Shown here one piece after another: positions 17,352 to 25,906 of a stretch of 64,000 bases of DNA (positions within the stretch are counted from its first letter, which is position 1; every line of letters starts with the position of its first letter). The position numbers and the translations under genes are program-made. The stretch comes from G965212025 sp965212025. Lineage in GTDB: Bacteria; Pseudomonadota; Gammaproteobacteria; Poriferisulfidales; Oxydemutatoraceae. The notes beneath the pieces were generated by a model, which worked only from the letters and a program-made list of their open reading frames with translations, did not search any database and was not told where the DNA came from. The DNA lies in NCBI GenBank assembly GCA_965212025.1, contig OZ243039.1, forward strand, positions 992,001-1,056,000. Direction: 5' to 3'.

Positions 17352-18749
17352 TCACCAGGTCAGTTCCTGATCGCTCCAATGAATTGAGCTGAAGCGTGTA
17401 ACTGTTTGCCTTTGTTCGTCGAGCTGGCACGCGATGCCGGCTTTGTCTTTTAAATGTGCGACAAAGTCTTCCGGTTCTGTCAGTGTCTCCCAGACTTCCG
17501 GAAGGAAAGCGCCGCTAAGCGGCGGGGACTCTATAACCAAGCCATCAATCCCCGGTCTGATTTCTTTCAAGAGTTTCGCCTCATTACGGTAAGGGATTTT
17601 TTCAAAGCCCGAAAGGACGGATATGGAAATGGACAGCTGGGGAAGCTCTTCCCGAGCCAGTGGAGTGAATCGGTTATCCCTAAAGGCTGCGCTTACAGCA
17701 TTGCGTGCTATGGATGGTGCCAGTGGATGTGCGGCGCTGATGTTGCCTACGCAGCCACGGAGCTCGCCTTGCTTTCTCAAAGTCACGAAGCAGGCGTCTT
17801 TTTTGCGCAGTTTTTCTGGATAGCCGGTCAAGTCAACGGTCATTTCAGAGCCGTGATCGAGGTAGTGCCCAATGGCATCACGAGCCAAGGTGCACAGCAA
17901 CTTTTTTTCAGCGGTTGAAAAAGATTGTGCCTCGTACAGCGTGAAAGCCGCGTAGCCTACGACCCTGTCTTTGTCACCGCTGACATCGCCAGAATTGATC
18001 TGTGCGGTTTTCTCCACTGTCATTCCTTTTTGGCGCGCGACCTGGAGCAACCCTCCCAGCACGATCTGCCCGCACGCCTGCATTTCACTGATTTCCTCGG
18101 CTTGCAGCCTTAAAACGGAATCGACAGCCGAGTTGTCCATCCTGTAGGCGGTATCGTAATCATGGTAGTGACTGAGATCTGTACTGATGACCACGAGCGT
18201 TTCGTCTTCACCCCAGAAATGATTGAGCAGTAAAGCTGCCTGTTCGCAACCTGCCCCGCTGGTCAGGAATGGTAAAAGAAAGAACTCTCCCAGCACTTCC
18301 TGCAGAAAAGGCAGCTGGGTTTCAATGCTGTGCTCCCGCGTATGCGCAGGATCGTTGTATTCCACATAAGGCAGGGAGGCAACTGCATCCGCAATGCTTT
18401 CCTGGTCGACGGGAACGTCCCCCAAAGGTGTGCGGTACGCTGCGGCTGTACTGGTGCACAATTTGATGGTCGGGACGTAATGTGCTGGTCCGAGCAGAAC
18501 CACTTTCTTAATGTTGTGCGATGTGTTGACTAGTGTCGCGTAGGCGTGAGCGGCAATCTTTCCTGAGTACATATACCCGGCGTGGGGGACAACCAGTGCT
18601 TTCGGCGGGTCTCGCCTCTTTTCCGATACAGGTGGTGCGGCTTTTGAGAGCAGGTGTTGCACTTCGGCTCTCAAAGCGTCTGCTTCGCGGACATAGAAAA
18701 GACCCGCAACCGCTGCGTGCCTTACGCGATTTTCAAGTGGCTTTGTCAT
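17352..18749 (-). CDS. AmmeMemoRadiSam protein B-A fusion (Memo + AMMECR1)
   Basis: A 465-residue two-domain protein. Residues 1-275 form a Memo-like domain related to aromatic ring-opening dioxygenases, with VVPHAGYMYSG (53-63), GPAHY (87-91), EHSIETQLPFLQ (139-150) and STDLSHYH (189-196). Residues 276-465 form an AMMECR1 domain with the signature LRGCVGN (330-336). In many prokaryotes these two proteins and a radical SAM enzyme form the AmmeMemoRadiSam set, of unknown or only partly known function. Here A and B are fused and no radical SAM gene is near. It reads away from tgt on the same strand with 216 bp between. Confidence 0.92.
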   Translation of the reverse strand: MTKPLENRVRHAAVAGLFYVREADALRAEVQHLLSKAAPPVSEKRRDPPKALVVPHAGYMYSGKIAAHAYATLVNTSHNIKKVVLLGPAHYVPTIKLCTSTAAAYRTPLGDVPVDQESIADAVASLPYVEYNDPAHTREHSIETQLPFLQEVLGEFFLLPFLTSGAGCEQAALLLNHFWGEDETLVVISTDLSHYHDYDTAYRMDNSAVDSVLRLQAEEISEMQACGQIVLGGLLQVARQKGMTVEKTAQINSGDVSGDKDRVVGYAAFTLYEAQSFSTAEKKLLCTLARDAIGHYLDHGSEMTVDLTGYPEKLRKKDACFVTLRKQGELRGCVGNISAAHPLAPSIARNAVSAAFRDNRFTPLAREELPQLSISISVLSGFEKIPYRNEAKLLKEIRPGIDGLVIESPPLSGAFLPEVWETLTEPEDFVAHLKDKAGIACQLDEQRQTVTRFSSIHWSDQELTW

Positions 18750-18913
18750 GTTTGCCGCCCCGAGTCTTGTGCTTGGAGAACCTCGTTGACCAATTTTGCC
18801 TCAAGTCGTTCCCGTTTTCACCTCTTAACCCTGTTACGACGCGAGACATCTAAACCTCAGGGACAGTATTCAGTGCGGGCACTTGAGTCGGGGAAGGCGT
18901 CGCTGCTGATGCT

Positions 18914-18966
18914 TGCCGGAACCGGTGCAGGCGAGGGGTGAGGCAGAGAAAGCCCGGTTCGGCAGT
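18914..18966. other. Inverted repeat at the tgt 3' end
   Basis: TGCCGGAACCGGTGC and GCCCGGTTCGGCA pair imperfectly over about 13 bp across a 25-base loop, just after the tgt stop in its reading direction. It has no T-run, so its role as a terminator is doubtful. The rest of 18750-18965 holds nothing recognisable. Confidence 0.3.
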
Positions 18967-20072
18967 CATAGTACTTGCGTGTTTTGCTGGCGTTCAAACG
19001 CAGAAATGCAGTCCGCCAGAGTCTGGTTCCTGATGGCACTACGGACGGCTTTCATCAGTTCCTGGTAATAGTGCAGATTGTGCAAAGTATTCAATACGGA
19101 GCCGAGCATTTCGTCGCTGCGGTCCAGGTGGTTCAAATAGGCGCGGGTGAAATGTGTGCAGGTATAACAGTTGCAGTCGGGATCGGCGGGACGAAAGTCT
19201 TTTTGGTGCGCGGCATTGCCAATTTTCAGGATGCCGCGACTGGTGTACAGGAACCCCGTGCGTGCGTTTCGGGTTGGAATGACGCAGTCAAACAGGTCGA
19301 CGCCTTGACGTATTGCGGTCAACAGGTCTTCGGGTCGGCCGACGCCCATCAGGTAGCGCGGCTGGTCTTCCGGCAACAAAGACACGGTGTCGGTGAGCAC
19401 CTGCGCACGCGTTTCAGCGTCTTCGCCTACTGCAAGGCCACCAATCGCATATCCGTCAAAAGCCATAGCGCGCAGCATGGTTGTTGATTCCGCGCGCAAG
19501 TCGCTGTGCATGCCGCCCTGCACAATGCCAAAGATCGCCGAGTCGGAGCCGGCATGAGCCACCTTGGATCGCTCCGCCCAGCGCATGGAGCGCCACATGG
19601 AAGCTTCCGCGTCGGCTTTGCTGACGGGATGTGCTGTGCACTCGTCGAATGCCATGATGACATCGCTACCGAGTGCTCTTTGTACGGCAATGGAACGTTC
19701 CGGATCCAGAAGAAATTCTTTGCCATTCAACGGCGAGCGGAAATGGGCACCGCGTTCAGAAACCTGGCACAGTTTCCCGAGGCTGAAAACCTGGTAACCG
19801 CCAGAGTCGGTCAGAATCGGTCCGCTCCAGCCCATGAATGTGTGCAGACCGCCGGCGTCGCGGATCATGTTTTCACCCGGGCGCAGCATGAGATGGTAGG
19901 CATTTGCCAGGATCATGCTTGCTCCTGTTTCTGCCACCATTCCGGGCGTAAGCCCCTTGACGGTTGCCTGTGTGCCCACCGGCATGAAAGCAGGTGTCGA
20001 AACCGTTCCGCGAGTGAAGCGCAACTCGCCGGTGCGAGCTTGGCCGCAGCGGTTGTTAACGCGAAATCGCAC
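18966..20072 (-). CDS. tgt: Queuine tRNA-ribosyltransferase
   Basis: A 368-residue tRNA-guanine transglycosylase that exchanges G34 for preQ1 in GUN-anticodon tRNAs. Motifs include DSGGYQVFSL (89-98, the conserved Asp89 of the family), VQRALGSDVIMAFDEC, GGLAVGE, and the zinc site CNCYTC with a downstream His. I place the start at the GTG at 20072 because the protein then begins RFRVNNRCG, matching the family length (375 in E. coli). It overlaps the last 17 bp of queA, with GAGAAG upstream. The frame is open further upstream but only over queA. Confidence 0.96.
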   Translation of the reverse strand: MRFRVNNRCGQARTGELRFTRGTVSTPAFMPVGTQATVKGLTPGMVAETGASMILANAYHLMLRPGENMIRDAGGLHTFMGWSGPILTDSGGYQVFSLGKLCQVSERGAHFRSPLNGKEFLLDPERSIAVQRALGSDVIMAFDECTAHPVSKADAEASMWRSMRWAERSKVAHAGSDSAIFGIVQGGMHSDLRAESTTMLRAMAFDGYAIGGLAVGEDAETRAQVLTDTVSLLPEDQPRYLMGVGRPEDLLTAIRQGVDLFDCVIPTRNARTGFLYTSRGILKIGNAAHQKDFRPADPDCNCYTCTHFTRAYLNHLDRSDEMLGSVLNTLHNLHYYQELMKAVRSAIRNQTLADCISAFERQQNTQVL

Positions 20073-21102
20073 GGTTCTTCTCAAGCCACATAGCGTCTCC
20101 GTAGCTGTAAAAACGGTAAAGCTTCCTGATGGCGTGTTCGTAGGCGGCATGCATTCTCTCCAAGCCGGCAAACGCACACACCAGCACGAAAAGCGTGCTG
20201 AGCGGCAAATGAAAATTGGTGATGAGCACATCCACGACTTTGAAAGCATAACCGGGGCGTACAAAAAGGTTGGTTTCGCCACTTTGCGGTATCAGCTTGC
20301 CGGCGTCATCGCAGGTAGCCTCCAGTGTGCGCAAGGCGGTGCTCCCGACCGCGATGACTTTTCCTCCTCGCGCCCGACATGCTGCGATTTCCGCGGCTGC
20401 TTCGGCGTTCAGCGTGAAGCGCTCACTGTGCAAGTGAGCCTGTTCCAGGATTTCGGTGCGTAAAGGCTGAAAAGTTCCTGCGCCAATGTGTAAAGTAATG
20501 TTCGCCATGCGGACACCGAGACCGGCAAGTTTGCGAAGCAGTGCCGTATCAAAATGTAGCCCGGCGGTCGGGGCTGCGACCGAACCGGGGCTACATGCAT
20601 AAACAGTCTGGTATCTTTCCCGATCCCGATGGTTCGCGGCGCGCCTGATGTAGGGGGGCAGCGGAATTTCTCCGCATTGGTACAAACAGGACTCCATGGT
20701 TTCATCGCCGGTGGATTCGATCACGTAGAATGCGTTTTTGGTTGCGGCTGCAACACGCAAACGGGTGCCGTTACTGAGTTGAAGGATGGTGTCATCCCTT
20801 ACCCGCTTGCTGGCGGAAAGAGAACAACTTGCCTGGCGGTCGTTGAGGATGCGTTCAATGAAAATCTCTACTTTTCCGCCGCTGCTTTTGCGGCCATGCA
20901 GACGCGCAGGGATGACCTTGCTGTCATTGAATACGAGCAAATCGTCGGACGACAGCAGTTGCGCAAGCTGGTAAAAGCGAAGATCCTGGAAAGAGTTGCT
21001 TCCTTCTGGCACGTGCAGCAGGCGAGCTGCGGTACGCTGCTTGGCAGGGTGGTATGCAATTCGCCCTTCAGGAAGCGTGTAATAAAAAGCGCTGCTTTTC
21101 AT
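20056..21102 (-). CDS. queA: S-adenosylmethionine:tRNA ribosyltransferase-isomerase QueA
   Basis: A 348-residue enzyme that transfers and isomerises the ribosyl group of SAM onto preQ1-tRNA to give epoxyqueuosine-tRNA. Typical stretches are YTLPEGRIAYHPAKQR near the start, LLVFNDSKVIPARLHG, PLPPYIRR, SVAAPTAGLHF and FHLPLSTLFVLVCAF. The ATG at 21102 gives the canonical N-terminus; a longer frame to 21138 adds 12 residues without family similarity. It precedes and overlaps tgt, the usual queA-tgt order. Confidence 0.96.
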   Translation of the reverse strand: MKSSAFYYTLPEGRIAYHPAKQRTAARLLHVPEGSNSFQDLRFYQLAQLLSSDDLLVFNDSKVIPARLHGRKSSGGKVEIFIERILNDRQASCSLSASKRVRDDTILQLSNGTRLRVAAATKNAFYVIESTGDETMESCLYQCGEIPLPPYIRRAANHRDRERYQTVYACSPGSVAAPTAGLHFDTALLRKLAGLGVRMANITLHIGAGTFQPLRTEILEQAHLHSERFTLNAEAAAEIAACRARGGKVIAVGSTALRTLEATCDDAGKLIPQSGETNLFVRPGYAFKVVDVLITNFHLPLSTLFVLVCAFAGLERMHAAYEHAIRKLYRFYSYGDAMWLEKNRAISR

Positions 21103-21420
21103 CCCGCGCCTATACTGTCGCAGCCTGACACAAGACAAAATGATTCATGCCGAAAGGCAACGGTGGGCACAGCTTCGGCTGGGGGTATCATTTCCTGCGG
21201 TCATTGCCATGATGTTGTGTGATGGTGCGGGCTCTGTCTTCAGCCCAATCGGCACCGAGAGATTATGCACCCCCGATCCCACCTTTTTGGCAGCAACCCA
21301 CTTCTTTTAGGCATTGGCATTCATGACCCGCATGGCCTTCACAGCACCCACAGCACCCGCAGCACGGCAGGGCAAGGCAGTTGTTTGTGCGTTCGACGAT
21401 GACACGATGAGTTTGCGGTG
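21103..21420. other. Intergenic region between divergent queA and murJ
   Basis: A 318-bp region expected to hold both promoters. It includes CAGCCCAATCGGCACCGAGAG at 21241-21261, nearly repeated at 21437-21457 inside the murJ start as CAGTCCAATCGGCACCGAGGG, and a short CAGCACCC-type direct repeat around 21346-21370. No clear -35/-10 pair is evident. Confidence 0.5.
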
Positions 21421-23037
21421 ATGCAGCTTCCACCGGTCAGTCCAATCGGCACCGAGGGTTTGCGAAAATCAGACTCCACATTTTCGACAGTTATCAGCTT
21501 TTTTTGGACATTTTTCTCCAGAATACTCGGTTATTTTCGCGATATTGCGATTTTTCTGACTTTTGGGGCAAGCGGGCTCACGGACATTTTTCTGGTTGCT
21601 TTTCGTTTGCCGAATTTTTTTCGGCGCCTGTTCGCCGAAGGAGCTTTTACCCAGGCCTTTGTTCCCGTGCTGACTTCCATGTTGCACAGGTCTTCTACAG
21701 GAGAAGTCCGAAACTTCGTCAGTCGCACTTCCGGGTCACTCGCGGTCGTCCTGTTCGGGGTCACTGCGACGGGGATGTTGCTCGCCCCTGTGCTGATTTA
21801 CCTGTTTGCCCCAGGTTTGACCGAGCAAGCCGGGCAACTGGAACTGGCTTCGGAAATGCTCCGCATTACTTTCCCCTACCTTATTTTTATTTCGTTGGCT
21901 GCCATGGCTGCAGGGGTTCTCAACTGCTTCGGGTCTTTTGGCGTACCGACCTTTACCCCGGTACTGCTCAACCTGTCGCTGATCGGTGCCGCTTTGTGGC
22001 TGGCTCCGCGGATGGAGGAACCGATCACCGCTTTGGCGTGGGGTGTTTTGGCAGGCGGCGCAGCCCAGTTGCTGGTGCAGCTGCCCTTTCTTGCCAGGCG
22101 GGGGATGCTTCCTCTGCCACGCATCGGCTTTTCCGACCCGAATGTGTGCAGTGTCTTGCGGCTGATGTCGCCAGCGATACTGGGTTCCTCCGTAATGCAA
22201 ATCAACCTGCTGATCGACACCTTCATCGCTTCGTGGTTGGTCAGCGGCAGCATAAGCTGGCTGTATTTGTCGGATCGTTTTGTTGAGCTGCCGGTTGGCT
22301 TGTTCGGTGTGACTTTGGCCGTGATTCTTTTGCCGCGTATGGCTCTCAGCTACGCCGAGAAATCCACGGGAAGATACAACGCGCTGATAAATTGGGGGGG
22401 GGCGATCGTTCTTCTGACTGCCGTGCCAAGCCTGGTGGGGCTCCTGCTGTTATCGGGTCCGATTTTAAGTACTTTGGTTCAGTACGGGGAGTTTACTGTG
22501 CACGACGTTCGGATGACCGAGTTGAGTCTTATGGCTTATGCCGTCGGGATTCCGGCCTTCATCTCGGTGAAGGTGCTCAACGCCGCGTTTTTCGCGCGCC
22601 ATGAAATGCGCGTACCCGTCAAAATTGCAATCTGGTGTGTGTTGGCAAACCTGGTTTTAAATATCAGCTTTGTGCTCCTTTGGCAGTACTTCAATGTTGC
22701 CGGCGCGCACACCGGCCTGGCTCTGGCGACGAGCCTGTCTTCCTGGCTGAATGCTGCTCTGCTATTTGGTGTCTTGTGGCGGCAGAAGCTGCAGATTGAC
22801 CCGTTTCTGAAAATGTTGTTGCTGCGCGTGCTTTTTGCTTCCCTCGTGATGCTCGCGCTGCTCGCGGTGTTTGTCCCGGATGCCGCAGCGTGGGAATCCT
22901 GGCCTGCGGCACAGCGAATTCTGGTTTTGTCTGAATTGGTGCTGGGCGGAGCGGGTGCCTATGTTATCGTTTTGTACGTCTCCGGATTTCGCTGGAGAGG
23001 CGTGAAAGCGTTGGAAAAGGCAAGTCCCGTGCGCTGA
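21421..23037 (+). CDS. murJ: Lipid II flippase MurJ
   Basis: A 538-residue polytopic membrane protein of the MOP superfamily with about 14 membrane segments, which moves lipid II across the inner membrane for peptidoglycan synthesis. It has SRILGYFRDIAIFLTFGASGLTD near the N-terminus, FFRRLFAEGAFTQAFVPV, INLLIDTFIAS and LYLSDRFVELPVGLFGV. The N-terminus is about 15 residues longer than usual. A run of nine G at 22395-22403 lies in the middle (codons NWGGA), where a one-base slip would frameshift the gene. It runs into the ATP synthase genes, with atpZ starting 7 bp after its stop. Confidence 0.95.
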   Translation: MQLPPVSPIGTEGLRKSDSTFSTVISFFWTFFSRILGYFRDIAIFLTFGASGLTDIFLVAFRLPNFFRRLFAEGAFTQAFVPVLTSMLHRSSTGEVRNFVSRTSGSLAVVLFGVTATGMLLAPVLIYLFAPGLTEQAGQLELASEMLRITFPYLIFISLAAMAAGVLNCFGSFGVPTFTPVLLNLSLIGAALWLAPRMEEPITALAWGVLAGGAAQLLVQLPFLARRGMLPLPRIGFSDPNVCSVLRLMSPAILGSSVMQINLLIDTFIASWLVSGSISWLYLSDRFVELPVGLFGVTLAVILLPRMALSYAEKSTGRYNALINWGGAIVLLTAVPSLVGLLLLSGPILSTLVQYGEFTVHDVRMTELSLMAYAVGIPAFISVKVLNAAFFARHEMRVPVKIAIWCVLANLVLNISFVLLWQYFNVAGAHTGLALATSLSSWLNAALLFGVLWRQKLQIDPFLKMLLLRVLFASLVMLALLAVFVPDAAAWESWPAAQRILVLSELVLGGAGAYVIVLYVSGFRWRGVKALEKASPVR

Positions 23038-23043
23038 TTGACC

Positions 23044-23265
23044 ATGGATGATCGCGAAACAGAAAAGCGTGGTGCTCTGCCCTCGCGTGGAAAAACTTTG
23101 GTTTTGATGGGGACTGGCACGATGCTCGCCTCTATGGTCATTGTCGGCTTTTTTCTTGGCTATTTATTCGATGACTGGCTTGATACAAAGCCGTTTTTCA
23201 TGCTAGGCTTCGCGCTACTTGGCTTGGTTGGTAGCTTCATCAGGCTTCACAAATTGCTGGTTTGA
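23044..23265 (+). CDS. atpZ: AtpZ-like ATP synthase accessory membrane protein
   Basis: A 73-residue protein with two membrane segments (about residues 20-40 and 48-67) and a basic N-terminus. Its pattern, GTGTMLASMVIVGFFLGYLFDDWLDT, fits the AtpZ/AtpI-like family encoded ahead of F-type ATP synthase genes. It may help Mg2+ uptake or assembly. The ATG at 23044 is used; a TTG at 23038 is possible. Its stop overlaps the start of the next gene. Confidence 0.8.
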   Translation: MDDRETEKRGALPSRGKTLVLMGTGTMLASMVIVGFFLGYLFDDWLDTKPFFMLGFALLGLVGSFIRLHKLLV

Positions 23266-23648
23266 CTCGGCTCCCCAGGCAGGAAGTGGTGCTCTGGTGC
23301 CGCATTTTTCTGCGCCAGGCAGTGTTTTTTGTCTTGTCGCTTGTCGGCGCCTATATAGTGTTTGGAACTGCAGCCGTGGGTGCAGCCGCGTACGGTGGTG
23401 GTGCAGCACTTTTGCTGGCATTGTTGCTGGCATATCAGGTTCTGCGGCTGAACAACAGGTTGGCGGTTTCCGCCTCCCTTTCGGTAGGCGTGGCGTTGCT
23501 GGTGGCAGGCTTCGCGATGCGGCTGGTGCTGGTAGTCTTGCTCCTTGGCTTTGGTTTGGGTTATTTGGAGCTTCAACCCTTGCCCTTGCTGTTTGCTTTT
23601 GGTCTCGTATATCTGGGCTATTTTATCAAACCCTACAAACAGTCATGA
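23262..23648 (+). CDS. atpI: ATP synthase subunit I
   Basis: A 128-residue hydrophobic protein with four predicted membrane segments and a short basic C-terminal tail, as in AtpI, which assists c-ring assembly. It starts at a TTG that overlaps the previous stop as TTGA, and lies 36 bp upstream of atpB. The sequence is poorly conserved in this family, so position supports the call more than motifs do. Confidence 0.78.
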   Translation: MTRLPRQEVVLWCRIFLRQAVFFVLSLVGAYIVFGTAAVGAAAYGGGAALLLALLLAYQVLRLNNRLAVSASLSVGVALLVAGFAMRLVLVVLLLGFGLGYLELQPLPLLFAFGLVYLGYFIKPYKQS

Positions 23649-23684
23649 TAGTGTCCAATCATAAATGACATAGCAGGAAGCAAG

Positions 23685-24485
23685 ATGGGGACAGTCGAAT
23701 ATATTCAGCACCACTTGAAGAACCTTTGTGTGGGTGCCTGCTATGGTGAAGGGTTCTGGGCAATCCACCTTGACACGGTTTTTTTCAGTTATCTGCTGGC
23801 TGGGCTCATCGTGTTTGTGGCGTGGTGCTTCCGACGCGCGATTACTGACGGCGTCCCAAGCAGGTCTGTTGCCGCTTTGGAAATTCTGATCGAATTTGTT
23901 GACAAGCAGGTTTCGGATATTTTCAAGAACCCACCCCCCATTATTGCCCCGATGGCACTGACGATTTTCCTCTGGGTCTTGCTCATGAACATGATGGATC
24001 TGATCCCGGTGGACTTGTTGCCACTTCTGGCTGCGCAGTTCGATATTTCCCATTTGAAAGTGGTTCCCACTACGGATTTGAGCACGACTTTTGGTCTGTC
24101 ATTAAGCGTTTTTGTTTTGATTGTCTTTTACAATCTGAAGCATAAAGGTCCGCTTGGATATGTAAAAATGTTCCTGACGCACCCTTTTGGCAAGTTTATG
24201 GCACCTCTTAACGTTGTTGTGACCTTGATAGAAGAACTGGCGAAGCCTCTCAGCCTGGCTTTGCGTTTGTTCGGAAACCTGTTTGCAGGTGAGATGGTGT
24301 TTCTGCTGATTGCTTTAATCGGCGGCACACTGGCTGTTGGTGCAGCAGCGCTTTTCTGGTGGCCTTTGCAGGTGAGCCTGGATTTGGCGTGGCTGATTTT
24401 TCATTTGCTTGTGGTAATCCTGCAGGCTTTTATTTTTATGGTTCTGACGATTGTGTATTTGAGCATGGCTCATGAAAAGCACTGA
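23685..24485 (+). CDS. atpB: ATP synthase subunit a
   Basis: A 266-residue membrane subunit forming the proton half-channels next to the c-ring. The essential arginine lies in LSLALRLFGNLFAGEM, followed by the last two helices with QAFIFMVLTIVYLSMAHE. DLIPVDLLP marks the first periplasmic part. The ATG follows AGGAAG. Length and position are normal for gammaproteobacteria. Confidence 0.97.
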   Translation: MGTVEYIQHHLKNLCVGACYGEGFWAIHLDTVFFSYLLAGLIVFVAWCFRRAITDGVPSRSVAALEILIEFVDKQVSDIFKNPPPIIAPMALTIFLWVLLMNMMDLIPVDLLPLLAAQFDISHLKVVPTTDLSTTFGLSLSVFVLIVFYNLKHKGPLGYVKMFLTHPFGKFMAPLNVVVTLIEELAKPLSLALRLFGNLFAGEMVFLLIALIGGTLAVGAAALFWWPLQVSLDLAWLIFHLLVVILQAFIFMVLTIVYLSMAHEKH

Positions 24486-24520
24486 TTTCGAAACCTGATT
24501 GCTTTTATGGAGTACAAAAA

Positions 24521-24805
24521 ATGACCCCGGATATGGTTGCAAATCTTTATGCCTACACCGCAGTTGCAGTAGGTGTGATCTTGGCCGCTGCAGGCCTTGG
24601 TTCGGCGATAGGGTGGGGATTGATATGTGCGAAAGCCTTGGAAGGCATCGCGCGCCAACCTGAACTACGCGCGCAATTGATGACCAATATGTTTATTTTT
24701 GCCGGATTGATGGAATCGTTCCCGTTCATCATCCTGGCTTTTGCGATGTGGTTCCTGTTCGCGAACCCGTTTGTCGGAGCATTGCAAACAGCTCTGGGCT
24801 CCTGA
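24521..24805 (+). CDS. atpE: ATP synthase subunit c
   Basis: A 94-residue two-helix rotor subunit. The polar loop is ARQPEL (44-49) and the ion-binding carboxylate is Glu65 in AGLMESFPF, where E. coli has Asp61. The Gln typical of Na+-binding c subunits in helix 1 is replaced by Trp (GSAIGWGL), so H+ coupling is expected. Helix 1 carries a small-residue stretch (AAAGLGSAIG) as needed for ring packing. Confidence 0.97.
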   Translation: MTPDMVANLYAYTAVAVGVILAAAGLGSAIGWGLICAKALEGIARQPELRAQLMTNMFIFAGLMESFPFIILAFAMWFLFANPFVGALQTALGS

Positions 24806-24835
24806 CGATTTCCTGAGCGGGAGGGTACGGCGGCA

Positions 24836-25306
24836 ATGAATATTACGGCAACACTGCTTGCGCAGATTGCGGCTTTTCTGATCCTCATCTGGATGGTGAA
24901 CAAGCTGTTGTCCAAGCCTTTGGGAGAGGTCCTGGAAAAGCGCCGGAATCAGATCAGAGATGGTCTGGCTGCCGCGAAGAAGGGGAAGCAAATACTGTCC
25001 GAAGCCGAAGCACAAGGGCAGGATATTGCGCGTCAGTCGCATGTCAAAGGCGAACAGATCATTGCCAATGCTCACGAGCGGGCAACCGTGATCGTCGATG
25101 AGGCGCGGACTATCGCTGGCAAAGAAGCAGTGCGGATCAAGGCGACAGCACAGGAAGGAATAGACCGGCAGCAAGCAGCGGTTCGCGAAAAGCTGCGCCT
25201 GCAGGTGGCGGAACTGGCAGTGGCGGGGGCGGAACAGATACTGCGGCGCGAAGTGGACATGGAAGACCACAAAGACGCGCTAAAAGTGCTTCAGGAGCAG
25301 GTTTAA
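24836..25306 (+). CDS. atpF: ATP synthase subunit b
   Basis: A 156-residue stator subunit: one N-terminal membrane helix (about 6-25) and a long charged coiled coil that reaches the delta subunit. The pattern MNITATLLAQIAAFLILIW, KPLGEVLEKRRNQI and VAGAEQILRREVD is typical, and the length equals E. coli AtpF. A GGGAGGG ribosome site lies upstream. Confidence 0.97.
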   Translation: MNITATLLAQIAAFLILIWMVNKLLSKPLGEVLEKRRNQIRDGLAAAKKGKQILSEAEAQGQDIARQSHVKGEQIIANAHERATVIVDEARTIAGKEAVRIKATAQEGIDRQQAAVREKLRLQVAELAVAGAEQILRREVDMEDHKDALKVLQEQV

Positions 25307-25846
25307 TTGGCGATTGATCCCGGTACCGCAGCGCGACCTTACGCAAAGGCGGCTTACGAATATGCCGCCGAGCAAAAGACCGTAAAAGATTGGTCGCACA
25401 AGCTGGCGGCACTGCTTGATTTGCTTTCGGATCCGCAGGTAGAACGTTTGTGCCGGGATGTCCGCTGTCCGACTTCGGGACTCGCGGAGTTTGTGATTGC
25501 TGCCTTGGGCTTGTCTCCAGGCGATGCTTTTGCTAATTTTGTGCGAGTGTTGGCGGACAACCGCCGCTTGTTACTGGTGCGGCTTATCGGGAACTTGTTT
25601 GAAGCACGTCTGACGCGTGCTGCGGGGAAAGTCAAAGTGCAGGTGGTGAGTGCCGGCAAATTCGATCTGAAGCAGCAGGCTGCTTTCACCAAAGCGTTGA
25701 AAAAGCGGCTCGGGAAGGAGGTGGTGCTGGACTGCACAGTGGATGAAACCTTGTTGGGTGGTGGCGTCGTGAAAATTGACGACATTGTCCTGGATGGCTC
25801 ATTAAAGACACGTCTGGCCAACTTGCGTTCGGCGATGATTTCCTGA
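25307..25846 (+). CDS. atpH: ATP synthase subunit delta
   Basis: A 179-residue OSCP/delta subunit linking the b stalk to the top of F1. It has the N-terminal RPYAKAAYEYA motif and a C-terminal DCTVDETLLGGGVVKIDDIVLDGSLKTRL. It starts at a TTG immediately after the atpF stop, with no spacer, which suggests coupling. Confidence 0.96.
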   Translation: MAIDPGTAARPYAKAAYEYAAEQKTVKDWSHKLAALLDLLSDPQVERLCRDVRCPTSGLAEFVIAALGLSPGDAFANFVRVLADNRRLLLVRLIGNLFEARLTRAAGKVKVQVVSAGKFDLKQQAAFTKALKKRLGKEVVLDCTVDETLLGGGVVKIDDIVLDGSLKTRLANLRSAMIS

Positions 25847-25906
25847 TGCCTTTTTTCAGGCTACACCGGGGTTACAGATTTCTTACACACAGGGTGAAAA
25901 CATAAT

